Positions 1 through 6,528 of a DNA stretch of 9,370 nucleotides are shown piece by piece. This DNA comes from an uncultured Clostridium sp. (GTDB taxonomy: Bacteria > Bacillota > Clostridia > Oscillospirales > Acutalibacteraceae): NCBI GenBank assembly GCA_934717555.1, contig CAKUYY010000051.1, positions 1 to 9,370 of the forward strand, written 5' to 3'. Positions within the stretch are counted from its first letter, which is position 1. The number at the start of each line of letters is the position of its first letter. A model generated the notes under the pieces. That model saw only the letters and a program-made list of their open reading frames with translations, had not been told where the DNA came from and did not search any database. Position numbers and translations under genes: made by a program.

Positions 1-1259
1 AGGCGGCCAGCGTTGAGAATCATCAAAGCCTTTTTGCATTCTTTCGCGCCGGTACACTTTTTGCAGGAAACCGAAAGGTCGCAGCCTTCCTCTTCCAGGA
101 CCCGCATGACAGCCCCGGAAACACCGCCGCTCTGTGCGAAGCCTTTTCCATAAATACTTCCGTCCTGCTCATTGTCGGCCATTTCATTCGGATCAATATT
201 CTGAGCCGCAAACATGGCGGCCAGTTCCTCCAACGTGATCACATAATCTGCACTGTCCTGCACCTTTTTGATTTCCTGCTTTTTGGCAATGCACGGCCCA
301 ACAAATACCACCAAAGAGCCGGGATGTTCTTCCCGGATATAACGGGCGGTAGCGGTCATGGGGGACACGGTATGAGACATGTTTGGAATCAGGCGGGGGA
401 AATGCTTTTCAATCATCGTAACAAACGCAGGGCAACAGGAAGTGGTCATTTTCTGGCCATTCTCCACCGCATGGATTAATTCATGGGCCTCGTGCTGTGC
501 TACTGCGTCAGCTCCCAGGGAAACCTCATAAACCCCGTCAAACCCCAGCTTCTTAATGGCGTTTTTCAACATTCCCACAGTGGCGTCTCCAAACTGCCCC
601 TCAATAGCCGGCGCAAACATGGCAAAAACTTTTTTCTTTCCTTTGATCTCCTCAATTACATCCACAATGTAGGAAGAATCAGAGATCGCCCCAAAGGGGC
701 AGTCTGTGGTACAAGCCCCACATCCAATGCAGCGGTCATATTTAATAACGGCTTGTTTGTTGTCGTCCATAGAAATCGCATCTACCGGACAGGAACGCAG
801 GCACGGACGCATAGTATCGGAAATGGCGTTATAAGGGCAGGCTGCAGCGCAGCGCCCGCATTCCTTACATTTCGCGGGATCAATATAAGCCCCCTTACCG
901 CTTACAGAAATAGCCCCGAAAGGACAGGCCGCCACACATTTTTTGGCCATGCACCGCTGACAGTTTTCCGTTACCGTAAATCTGTTGATCGGGCAGCCCT
1001 CGCAGGCAGCCGGCAGTACAGTGACCAGCCCTTCCACTTTTTCATGTCCAGGAATATTTTTGCCTCTCGCCAAGGCCACCCGTTCCCGAATGATCTCACG
1101 TTCCCTATAAACACAGCAGCGAAACCTTGCTTGATTGCCGGGAATGATATCATAAGGGATGCCTTCCAGGTTTTCTTCCAGCTCTCCCAAGTAGGCCAAC
1201 TGGGCCACCTTTCTGAGAACTTCAAATTTCATTTGTTTCGCGTCGTTATCATACTGCAT
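1..1259 (-). CDS. Group B-type monomeric [FeFe] hydrogenase (3' end beyond window)
   Basis: Predicted cytoplasmic, ferredoxin-linked [FeFe] hydrogenase that interconverts H2 with protons and electrons. I translated 419 residues from the minus-strand ATG; the C-terminus lies beyond the left edge. Seen in order: an N-terminal region with FRCC (46-49) and ACEGCP (85-90), then ferredoxin-like clusters with Cys 100/103/108/112, 131/134/137/141 and 177/180/183/187, plus Cys153 and Cys157. The H-cluster domain follows, with L1 TSCCPAF (273-279) and L2 GPCIAKK (321-327). The L3 cysteine motif should lie just past the edge. TSCCPAF, GPCIAKK and the FRCC N-terminus resemble the group B1/B3 family rather than group A, which has TSCCPxW and MPCxxKxxE. 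The start is supported by AAAGGAG at 1269-1275, 9 nt upstream, overlapping the stop of the upstream phosphatase gene. It is the last visible gene of the HydS operon. Subgroup assignment is from motif memory. Confidence 0.93.
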   Translation of the reverse strand, partial: MQYDNDAKQMKFEVLRKVAQLAYLGELEENLEGIPYDIIPGNQARFRCCVYREREIIRERVALARGKNIPGHEKVEGLVTVLPAACEGCPINRFTVTENCQRCMAKKCVAACPFGAISVSGKGAYIDPAKCKECGRCAAACPYNAISDTMRPCLRSCPVDAISMDDNKQAVIKYDRCIGCGACTTDCPFGAISDSSYIVDVIEEIKGKKKVFAMFAPAIEGQFGDATVGMLKNAIKKLGFDGVYEVSLGADAVAQHEAHELIHAVENGQKMTTSCCPAFVTMIEKHFPRLIPNMSHTVSPMTATARYIREEHPGSLVVFVGPCIAKKQEIKKVQDSADYVITLEELAAMFAAQNIDPNEMADNEQDGSIYGKGFAQSGGVSGAVMRVLEEEGCDLSVSCKKCTGAKECKKALMILNAGR

Positions 1260-1268
1260 GCAAAAATT

Positions 1269-1275
1269 CTCCTTT
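1269..1275 (-). promoter_or_regulatory. Ribosome binding site of the group B hydrogenase gene
   Basis: AAAGGAG on the minus strand, 9 nt before the ATG at 1259 and overlapping the TAA stop (1274-1276) of the preceding phosphatase gene. It fixes the hydrogenase start and suggests the two are translated from one message. Confidence 0.8.
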
Positions 1276-2446
1276 AGTAGTAGGTTTTCTCCACTGGTTT
1301 GCCCATCTTTTCCATCATGGTACACAACTCTTCTATCTGTTTGAGTTTGATGCTCAAATCAGAAGGAAGACCTGGATTCTGATGGGCGGGATTGATAGCC
1401 GTACCGATGAAGACATTCAAGTTTGTACAATCCTCTAACAAAAGCTTTGCCAATTGGGCCGCTCCATTGTCCTCATCCAATTTGTGAAAGTACATGGTAT
1501 CCGTCTGATGTTTCATGTAATCCCTCATGATTTCCAGCGTACGGCTGAGGGTAAGTACGCCTTCCGTCACCAGGTCTATCCCTTCAATTGTGGCTGTAGG
1601 AGGGATCAGGGGATCAATATAGTGCAGCGAAGTTTCCACTTTCCGGTTGAGGATCCGGCCCACAATATTGGCGCTGGTCCCTCCGCAGATCACTTTTTTG
1701 CCGGGTGTGGTCATGAAATCCCGCACCATACGAGAGTCATCCTCTTTGCTCTTGGGCGGGCCCGCCAGCATATTGACCACACAACGGGGTGCCACGCGGG
1801 CCACCAATACGGTCGAATCATCCCCCGGCTTCTCCATATATAATTCGTTGACCGCCTGGGACAACGTCACCGCCAGGCGTTGGGCTGATTTCTCCTTTAA
1901 GGAAGCCTTTGTCAAATAGGAGGCCACATTGTCCCAAGTCCATCCAAAATTGAGAAGGTTCCCAACCCCCGCATAAATGACACCATCGCTCACCAGGCAC
2001 AGTACATCCCCCGGCCTTACGGTAAACCGGCATTCATAAACTGTCTTTCCCGCGTACTCCTTATATTCCGAGTTGAGTTCCATCAAATTTCCGTCCCGAA
2101 TAAAAATGCAGGCCGGGTTATCAAATTCTACCAAATAGGCATCCCCATTTGTGAAAATCTGAAGGATACTAAAGGTAGAATAGGCCAGCTTCCTGACGCT
2201 GCAAACCGGCAGAGTACTTACAATGGTCTCCACTGCCTGTTCTACCATGGCTCCCTCTTCCAGCATGGTAGAAATAATGGTGCTGGTCAATGTCGCCAAA
2301 ATATTGGCTTTTACACCGCTCCCCAGACCATCAGCCAGCACACAAATGACAGAATCTTTGGTACGGGTGATTTTGACCTTATCCCCGCACAACTCTTCTC
2401 CCTTTTTATTGAGGCTTCGATAAGCTGTATCAACATGTAATTTCAT
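1274..2446 (-). CDS. SpoIIE/PP2C-type serine/threonine phosphatase with unassigned C-terminal domain
   Basis: Predicted metal-dependent protein phosphatase (390 aa, no membrane segment or signal peptide). The N-terminal ~218 residues form a SpoIIE-like PP2C domain: GD at 21-22, ADGLGSG at 38-44, SDG at 153-155 and GDDST at 208-212 supply the acidic metal-binding positions expected of the family. The remaining ~170 residues (about 221-390) are a separate domain I do not recognise, with GGTSAN (255-260), a hydrophobic stretch near 286-300 and IGTAINP (347-353). The ATG overlaps the stop of hydS as TAATG, and the upstream Shine-Dalgarno is poor, so translation probably depends on coupling. No kinase, anti-sigma factor or obvious target is encoded beside it. 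The context suggests it carries the output of the hydrogenase-like sensor upstream; the substrate is unknown. Such phosphatases are known neighbours of HydS-type genes in Clostridia. Confidence 0.88.
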   Translation of the reverse strand: MKLHVDTAYRSLNKKGEELCGDKVKITRTKDSVICVLADGLGSGVKANILATLTSTIISTMLEEGAMVEQAVETIVSTLPVCSVRKLAYSTFSILQIFTNGDAYLVEFDNPACIFIRDGNLMELNSEYKEYAGKTVYECRFTVRPGDVLCLVSDGVIYAGVGNLLNFGWTWDNVASYLTKASLKEKSAQRLAVTLSQAVNELYMEKPGDDSTVLVARVAPRCVVNMLAGPPKSKEDDSRMVRDFMTTPGKKVICGGTSANIVGRILNRKVETSLHYIDPLIPPTATIEGIDLVTEGVLTLSRTLEIMRDYMKHQTDTMYFHKLDEDNGAAQLAKLLLEDCTNLNVFIGTAINPAHQNPGLPSDLSIKLKQIEELCTMMEKMGKPVEKTYY

Positions 2447-4155
2447 TATTCATCACCATCAAAAACAATCATATTCTTGAGCTTTGTGAGGGTCACTTTC
2501 GTTTCCGCCGTGGTTTCCCCCAACAGGCTGGCGATCTGCTGGGCCGCTACCATCTGTTTGTCAATGACCTTCTGAGCCATTTCCATGGTTTCCACCCGCA
2601 GATGATAACGGTTCTCCAGCTCCTTTTCCTCTTTTGTGATGTCACGGAAAATACCCATGGCAATGTTTTCTTTCTCAATGTAAATAATGCTTTGCTCTGT
2701 GGTGATATTGTATTCGCGGTAATGTACTTTTTTGTTGGTAATGGATTGCTTGCTCTCAAACACAAATTGGAAGTCTGAAACATCAATCAATTCATATAAT
2801 GCTTTCTCCAGCGCTTCCCGGCGGCTGATTTTAAAGCACGCCTCCGCCGCAGCGTTGAATTCAATGATGTTCATATCGCTGTCCACAATAATGGTAATAT
2901 TGGGAGTTTCGGACAACACATAATTAGAGAGCGATTCTGCCCGTTCCTTCATATAGGGCATACACATGGTAAGCTCCGCGCGGTTCTGGTACACGGCAAT
3001 TGCCTTTTCCCGGCAGGAAGCATATCCGCAAGCTCCGCAATTGAGTTCCTGTTCCGGTGTTTCCTTACCGATTTTAGCAAGAATACTGCGGATCACCGAC
3101 TCATCTGGAATTGTCTCATGAGGAGAGCGGTCAAAGAACTTCTTAGATAAAGGAAGCTTTTCCGGTGTGGCGGGATAACAGTCCGCATCGCTGCGGGCAT
3201 ACCGTTCTACTTTGATGGCGGAATGGAAGCGCGCTGTACTGTCTTTCGCTTTCGCCGGCCCATTGACACAACCGCCCTTACAGGCGTTGATTTCGATAAA
3301 GCAATGATCGATCTGCCCTTGCTTCATGGCCTCGAACAGGTCTCTGCACTCCCCTATTCCATCTACGCTCATCAGATGATAGTTCCCTGTGTCCCCGCAG
3401 GCGCGCAACGTTTCCAAAATACCATTGGTAATGGGATACATACGCACAATCTTGGAGCTGGCATTCAAGAATTTTCCCGCTTTGCAATCAGCCACGCAAA
3501 TTCCTTCTTGCTGGAACCAGGAAGCCATATCATCAAAGGTCAAAACCGCGTCCACGTCGGTATCATGCCTCATATCCGCGGATTCATCTTTTTTGGAGAT
3601 ACACGGCCCCACAAAGACTACCCGGATATTTTTCCCTATACTCTGTTTGAGCAGGCGGGCGTGAGCGATCATAGGCGACACAACAGGGGCCATCTGATCC
3701 ACCAGCTCTGGATAATAAATTTCTACCAGACGGTTAACCGACGGGCAACAGGTGGTGATAATATTCTTCATGGTATTCTCCCGAACCAACCGGGCATATT
3801 CCGCCGTCACATAGGCAGCGCCTTCCGAGGTTTCCGAAACTCCAGAAAAACCAAGTTTCTGGAAAGCGGTGGCCATCTGTTCGGGCTTTTCGAACTCAAA
3901 AGAACCTGGATAGGACGGTGCCAAGGAAACGATCACCGTCTCCCCTGCCTTGAGGAAGCCTTTTACCTTTTCCAGATCACTCTGCAAGGTTTTGGCGTTC
4001 TGAGGACATTCCGCCAGGCACCTTCCACATAAAATACAGGAATTATCGATAATCTGAGCCTGTTCATTTTCCACTTTAATAGATTTTACCGGACAGACCT
4101 TTACACACTTATAGCAGTTTTTGCAGTTTGCTTTTTTCAATCCTATGATGCTCAT
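2446..4155 (-). CDS. hydS: HydS-like sensory [FeFe] hydrogenase (group C type) with PAS domain
   Basis: Predicted cytoplasmic H2/redox sensor, 569 aa. Domains in order: two [4Fe-4S] ferredoxin motifs (Cys 11/14/17/21 and 40/43/46/50); an H-cluster domain with L1 TTCCPS (134-139), L2 GPCISKKDE (183-191) and L3 from E288 to P300 containing ACKGGC; an extra Fe-S motif C373-x2-C376-x4-C381-x16-C398; a PAS domain at about 410-515; and a C-terminal helical or coiled-coil tail (about 516-563). No His-kinase phosphoacceptor box or ATPase domain is present. Compared with catalytic group A enzymes, L1 has TT for TS and lacks the Trp after Pro, and L2 has Gly in place of Met before Pro-Cys; all H-cluster cysteines visible in these motifs are kept. 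This architecture is typical of HydS, thought to sense H2 rather than turn it over. The start overlaps the upstream gene by 4 nt (ATGA) and has GGGGAGG 8 nt upstream. The symbol follows the HydS naming in ruminococci. Confidence 0.92.
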   Translation of the reverse strand: MSIIGLKKANCKNCYKCVKVCPVKSIKVENEQAQIIDNSCILCGRCLAECPQNAKTLQSDLEKVKGFLKAGETVIVSLAPSYPGSFEFEKPEQMATAFQKLGFSGVSETSEGAAYVTAEYARLVRENTMKNIITTCCPSVNRLVEIYYPELVDQMAPVVSPMIAHARLLKQSIGKNIRVVFVGPCISKKDESADMRHDTDVDAVLTFDDMASWFQQEGICVADCKAGKFLNASSKIVRMYPITNGILETLRACGDTGNYHLMSVDGIGECRDLFEAMKQGQIDHCFIEINACKGGCVNGPAKAKDSTARFHSAIKVERYARSDADCYPATPEKLPLSKKFFDRSPHETIPDESVIRSILAKIGKETPEQELNCGACGYASCREKAIAVYQNRAELTMCMPYMKERAESLSNYVLSETPNITIIVDSDMNIIEFNAAAEACFKISRREALEKALYELIDVSDFQFVFESKQSITNKKVHYREYNITTEQSIIYIEKENIAMGIFRDITKEEKELENRYHLRVETMEMAQKVIDKQMVAAQQIASLLGETTAETKVTLTKLKNMIVFDGDE

Positions 4156-4397
4156 ATGGACATCCTCCCCAAAATCTCCCGATTAAAAAAGGCCTCTGTT
4201 TCCGCAGGAGTTACAAAAAAACGTTTCCCATCTATACTGACACATACGCCTTCCTTACATTCTCCCATACAAAACGATCCTTTGAGCTCTATTTGGTCCC
4301 GCAGTCCATTGAGCGCAATATTACGTTCCAATATTTGGATCACATCTCGGGAGCCCCGCAAATGACAGGAACTGCCCACACATACGATAACTTCCAT
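4152..4397 (-). CDS. Thioredoxin-like [2Fe-2S] ferredoxin (NuoE/HydC-like)
   Basis: Small electron-transfer protein of the thioredoxin-fold [2Fe-2S] family, 81 aa from the start chosen here. The ligand pattern is visible: C-x4-C in CVGSSC near the N-terminus and C-x3-C in CMGEC about 40 residues later, as in NuoE and the HydC subunits of multimeric hydrogenases. The reading frame is open up to an ATG at 4445, but the 16-residue extension is charged, precedes the normal family start (the first strand leading to the first Cys) and has no ribosome binding site. The internal ATG at 4397 has AAGGG about 8 nt upstream. It is the first gene of the operon and overlaps hydS by 4 nt, so it is probably made together with HydS and could pass electrons to or from it. 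That partnership is inferred. Confidence 0.88.
   Translation of the reverse strand: MEVIVCVGSSCHLRGSRDVIQILERNIALNGLRDQIELKGSFCMGECKEGVCVSIDGKRFFVTPAETEAFFNREILGRMSI
4164..4170 (-). promoter_or_regulatory. Ribosome binding site of hydS
   Basis: GGGGAGG on the minus strand, 8 nt before the hydS ATG at 4155 and inside the end of the ferredoxin gene. It supports the ATGA-overlap start. Confidence 0.7.
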
Positions 4398-4475
4398 ATT
4401 TTTTGCCCTTATCCTTTCCTGGTAACTACAGAAAACCCTATCCATTTTTCATCAGTTCAGAATGAGGCGTTCTTG

Positions 4476-4504
4476 ATTATAACATTCTTCCCTATCGATC
4501 TCAA
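4476..4504 (-). promoter_or_regulatory. Proximal promoter of the hydrogenase-sensor operon
   Basis: On the minus strand TTGAGA (4499-4504) and a perfect TATAAT (4476-4481) are separated by exactly 17 nt, a near-consensus sigma-A promoter. Transcription would begin near 4469, only about 24 nt before the upstream in-frame ATG at 4445 and about 70 nt before the preferred ferredoxin start at 4397. Not tested experimentally. Confidence 0.72.
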
Positions 4505-4593
4505 GAACAGAAATGAGAAAACTATTTTCAGATTTTGCAGAATAACTGTGAAAAAAGCGGAAGAAAGGTTTCCAATGTTACATTAGAGTTTTT

Positions 4594-4604
4594 CTTAGCC
4601 TAAG
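4594..4604. other. Short palindrome at the distal hydrogenase promoter (candidate operator)
   Basis: CTTAG-C-CTAAG is a perfect 5-bp inverted repeat overlapping the start-site side of the distal promoter -10. Looser flanking AGAGT/ACTCT arms (4585-4589, 4608-4612) extend the symmetry with a one-base offset. A second palindrome, AATGT-T-ACATT, lies at 4574-4584. The position suits a repressor site, but the arms are short and AT-rich, so chance is possible. Confidence 0.3.
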
Positions 4605-4631
4605 TATACTCTTTTTTCCTTGATTTTTCAA
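4603..4631 (-). promoter_or_regulatory. Distal promoter of the hydrogenase-sensor operon
   Basis: On the minus strand TTGAAA (4626-4631) and TATACT (4603-4608) are separated by 17 nt. Transcription would start near 4596 and give a leader of about 200 nt before the ferredoxin start at 4397. It lies just downstream of the symporter terminator. Together with the proximal promoter it gives the operon two tandem start points. Confidence 0.6.
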
Positions 4632-4668
4632 CCATCTGATTGGTAATCCTGCCTAAAACTAACAAAAT

Positions 4669-4699
4669 AAGCCATCCTGTTTTTGGAACAGGATGGCTT
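4669..4699 (-). terminator. Rho-independent terminator of the symporter gene
   Basis: Perfect 13-bp stem (4669-4681 with 4687-4699) and a 5-nt loop. On the minus strand it is followed by a T-rich run (ATTTTGTTAGTTTT). It begins 46 nt past the symporter stop codon and insulates the hydrogenase operon from it. The stem could also work weakly on the other strand, where no gene ends. Confidence 0.9.
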
Positions 4700-4745
4700 C
4701 TATAAAACTCTATTTCATTTTCTACACTTTTGAAAGCGTTCTCTT

Positions 4746-6113
4746 TTATTGTGCGAACAGCCCCATCACAAAAATGACAAAAATTAGAACAGGCGCGATA
4801 TATTTCAAAATAACGCCGAAAGTCCTTCTCAGGCGGAAAGCCCCTTTCATACCGATCTTAATTTCATCAACTACAGGCTGGATTCCCCATACATGACCTA
4901 CAAAAATACACATAAACATAGCGGCCAAAGGCATCAAGATTTTGTCGGTGAGATATCCCATTGCGTCAAAAATATTCATTCCTGCAATCGTGAATCCAGA
5001 CCAAACGCCCATAGACAAGGATGCAACTACACCGATCCCTCCCATCAGGCAAGCCATCAGAATGGTGGCCTTTTTCCGGCTCCAATGGAAGCTGTCAATC
5101 AAAAATGCGGAAACAACTTCTAATAAAGCGATCGCCGAAGTAGCTGCGGCAAAGAATACTAAGATAAAGAAGATCAATCCAAACAGATTGCCTACCGGCA
5201 TCTTTTCAAAAACGGAAGGCAATGTTTCAAAAATCAAGCCTGGGCCTGCTCCCGGCTGGAAACCGAACGCAAATACAGCAGGAAGGATAGCAACACCCGA
5301 CAAAACAGCCATCAATGTATCCAACCCAGCAATTACTCCGGTATCCTTGGGCATATTGGTGTCTCTCTTCAAATAACTGCCATAAGTAATGGTGATACCC
5401 ATGCCCAAGCTTAAACTAAAGAATACCTGTCCCATAGCGGATACCATAGCATTGGCAACATCTCCAAAAGAATGAAACGCACCAAAGTTGGGAACAAACA
5501 GGAATTGTAAACCTTCTCCTCCTCCGGGAAGCGTAGCGGAACGGACCGCCACAATAACAATAAACACAAAAAGCAACGGCAACATAATTTTGCTGGCCTT
5601 CTCAATGCCTTTCGCCACGCCGCCGACAACTACGACAGCACAAAACAGCATAAATACCAAATGCCAGATGACTGGTTCCGCCGGGCTGCTCACAAAGTTA
5701 TTAAAATATGCCCCTGTATCAGATCCAAAATTCCCGCCTGTTGCATAACTGGCAATATATTTGAGTACCCAGCCGCCGATGACACTATAATAAGAACAGA
5801 TAATGAAAGCGCACAACACACCGATCACACCGACAAATGTCCACTTCTTATTCAGCTTTTTGTAAGCGCCTACCGCACTGAGTTGGGTCTTTCGCCCAAT
5901 GGCCATCTCTGTCAACAAAATCGGGATACCTAACAAACAGACAAAAATGATATAAAACAATAAGAATACTCCGCCGCCATTGGATCCCGCGATATAAGGG
6001 AATTTCCAGAGATTTCCCAATCCTACTGCCGAACCGGCTGCCGCCAGAATAAATCCCAGCGATGAGGTAAATTGTCCTCTTTTCTGCAATGTGTTTTCCT
6101 TTGGTTTTGCCAT
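4746..6113 (-). CDS. Sodium-dependent amino-acid transporter, neurotransmitter:sodium symporter (NSS/SNF) family
   Basis: Predicted membrane protein, 455 aa, importing an amino acid with Na+; the substrate cannot be read from sequence. TM1 carries the family signature: GSAVGLGN (27-34) followed by LWKFPY (35-40) and NGGGVF (45-50), covering the unwound helix and Na+/substrate region known from LeuT. By hydrophobicity I count 11 membrane segments, the last ending at the extreme C-terminus. This matches the 11-TM bacterial subgroup (MhsT, Tyt1) rather than 12-TM LeuT. The start has AAAGGGG 8 nt upstream. A terminator follows on the left, and the tRNA-Thr terminator lies upstream, so the gene appears monocistronic. 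I found no convincing promoter in the ~85 nt between the tRNA terminator and the start codon; read-through from the strong tRNA promoter is possible. Confidence 0.94.
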   Translation of the reverse strand: MAKPKENTLQKRGQFTSSLGFILAAAGSAVGLGNLWKFPYIAGSNGGGVFLLFYIIFVCLLGIPILLTEMAIGRKTQLSAVGAYKKLNKKWTFVGVIGVLCAFIICSYYSVIGGWVLKYIASYATGGNFGSDTGAYFNNFVSSPAEPVIWHLVFMLFCAVVVVGGVAKGIEKASKIMLPLLFVFIVIVAVRSATLPGGGEGLQFLFVPNFGAFHSFGDVANAMVSAMGQVFFSLSLGMGITITYGSYLKRDTNMPKDTGVIAGLDTLMAVLSGVAILPAVFAFGFQPGAGPGLIFETLPSVFEKMPVGNLFGLIFFILVFFAAATSAIALLEVVSAFLIDSFHWSRKKATILMACLMGGIGVVASLSMGVWSGFTIAGMNIFDAMGYLTDKILMPLAAMFMCIFVGHVWGIQPVVDEIKIGMKGAFRLRRTFGVILKYIAPVLIFVIFVMGLFAQ

Positions 6114-6195
6114 TCCTCAAACCCCTTTTTCTATTAAATTCCAAATTTTTGCTTGCTTCGTCGCCGCGAATTTCCTCAAAGAAAGGAGGGTATAC

Positions 6196-6235
6196 TAAAA
6201 AACACAGAGGACTTCCTTACAAGCTCTCTGTGTTT
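6196..6235 (-). terminator. Terminator of the tRNA-Thr gene
   Basis: Stem of 10 bp (6226-6235 with 6200-6209) closing a 16-nt loop. On the minus strand it runs into six or more T residues (plus-strand A run 6197-6202). It begins about 7 nt after the tRNA CCA end, as expected for a single-tRNA unit. Confidence 0.8.
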
Positions 6236-6241
6236 GTTCAG

Positions 6242-6317
6242 TGGAGCTACTGATCCGATTCGAACGGACGACCTGCTCATTACGAGTGAGCTGCTCTACC
6301 TGCTGAGCCACAGTAGC
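6242..6317 (-). tRNA. tRNA-Thr (anticodon CGT)
   Basis: A 76-nt cloverleaf can be folded by eye on the minus strand. The acceptor stem is GCTACTG/CAGTAGC with discriminator T and encoded CCA (6242-6244). The D stem is GCTC/GAGC. The anticodon stem is GCTCA/TGAGC with loop CTCGTAA, giving anticodon CGT, which reads the threonine codon ACG. The T stem is GTCCG/CGGAT (one G-U pair) around TTCGAAT. No intron or mismatch was seen. Confidence 0.96.
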
Positions 6318-6332
6318 ATATCCGACTTGTAT

Positions 6333-6361
6333 ATTATACAAAATATAGAAAACTTAGTCAA
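6333..6361 (-). promoter_or_regulatory. tRNA-Thr promoter
   Basis: Minus-strand TTGACT (6356-6361), a 17-nt spacer and a perfect TATAAT (6333-6338). Transcription would start near 6326, about 9 nt before the mature tRNA 5' end. The -10 lies in a 15-bp AT-rich palindrome (6327-6341). Confidence 0.85.
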
Positions 6362-6416
6362 GCTTTTAAAAAAAATTTCTATTTACGCTCTTTTTTACCT
6401 TCCATAAAAAGTTTTC

Positions 6417-6433
6417 AGTGAACATCGATCACT
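6417..6433. other. Inverted repeat AGTGA-N7-TCACT upstream of the regulator gene
   Basis: Perfect 5-bp arms (6417-6421 and 6429-6433) around a 7-nt spacer that overlaps an inner ATCGAT. It lies in the divergent region between the tRNA promoter and the XRE gene. It is a candidate protein-binding site; weak evidence, no known motif recognised. Confidence 0.25.
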
Positions 6434-6469
6434 AATTCCACACTCTTATTCTTTTTTATCTATAATATA

Positions 6470-6478
6470 TGATATAAC
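6470..6478 (+). promoter_or_regulatory. Candidate extended -10 promoter of the XRE gene
   Basis: TG-A-TATAAC is an extended -10 element; no good -35 is found 16-18 nt upstream. A start near 6485 would give a ~44-nt leader. A second TATAAT at 6461-6466 also lacks a clear -35. The candidate repressor site at 6486-6505 would sit right at the start point. Confidence 0.35.
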
Positions 6479-6485
6479 TTAACAG

Positions 6486-6505
6486 TTGTCATGATACGCG
6501 GACAA
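6486..6505. promoter_or_regulatory. Candidate operator TTGTC-N10-GACAA before the XRE gene
   Basis: Perfect 5-bp inverted arms, TTGTC (6486-6490) and GACAA (6501-6505), spaced one helical turn apart. It lies between the likely transcription start and the ribosome binding site of the regulator gene. This is a typical place for autorepression by a dimeric HTH protein; function is inferred only from symmetry and place. Confidence 0.35.
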
Positions 6506-6511
6506 TAATAC

Positions 6512-6518
6512 AGGAGGT
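6512..6518 (+). promoter_or_regulatory. Ribosome binding site of the XRE regulator
   Basis: AGGAGGT, a full match to the anti-Shine-Dalgarno core, 10 nt before the ATG at 6529. It fixes that start. Confidence 0.85.
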
Positions 6519-6528
6519 GGTATAACAC

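Noticed and set aside
483..1277. Long plus-strand open frame (264 codons) opposite the group B hydrogenase
   Set aside because: Antisense to an unmistakable hydrogenase with good cysteine motifs and start site; its translation has no recognisable domain.
2446..2610. Histidine kinase domain at the C-terminus of HydS
   Set aside because: The tail after the PAS domain is only about 55 helical residues with no H-box or ATP-binding N/G boxes.
3223..4032. Long plus-strand open frame (269 codons) opposite hydS
   Set aside because: It is antisense to conserved ferredoxin and H-cluster motifs, has no ribosome binding site or family-like sequence, and is a by-product of the GC bias of the real gene.
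4547..4552. TGTGAA, possible Rex half-site near the hydrogenase promoters
   Set aside because: Only one half-site is present, without the inverted partner at the proper spacing, so redox control by Rex cannot be claimed.
4446..4596. Possible riboswitch or structured leader before the ferredoxin gene
   Set aside because: No known aptamer features or terminator/antiterminator pair could be seen in this AT-rich leader.
6327..6341. 15-bp palindrome over the tRNA -10 box as an operator
   Set aside because: It is pure AT-rich -10 symmetry plus flanks; housekeeping tRNA genes are rarely repressed this way, so chance is more likely.
6153..6407. Plus-strand 84-codon frame
   Set aside because: It runs across the tRNA-Thr gene and its terminator on the opposite strand; the RTDDL-like peptide is the well-known false translation of a tRNA.
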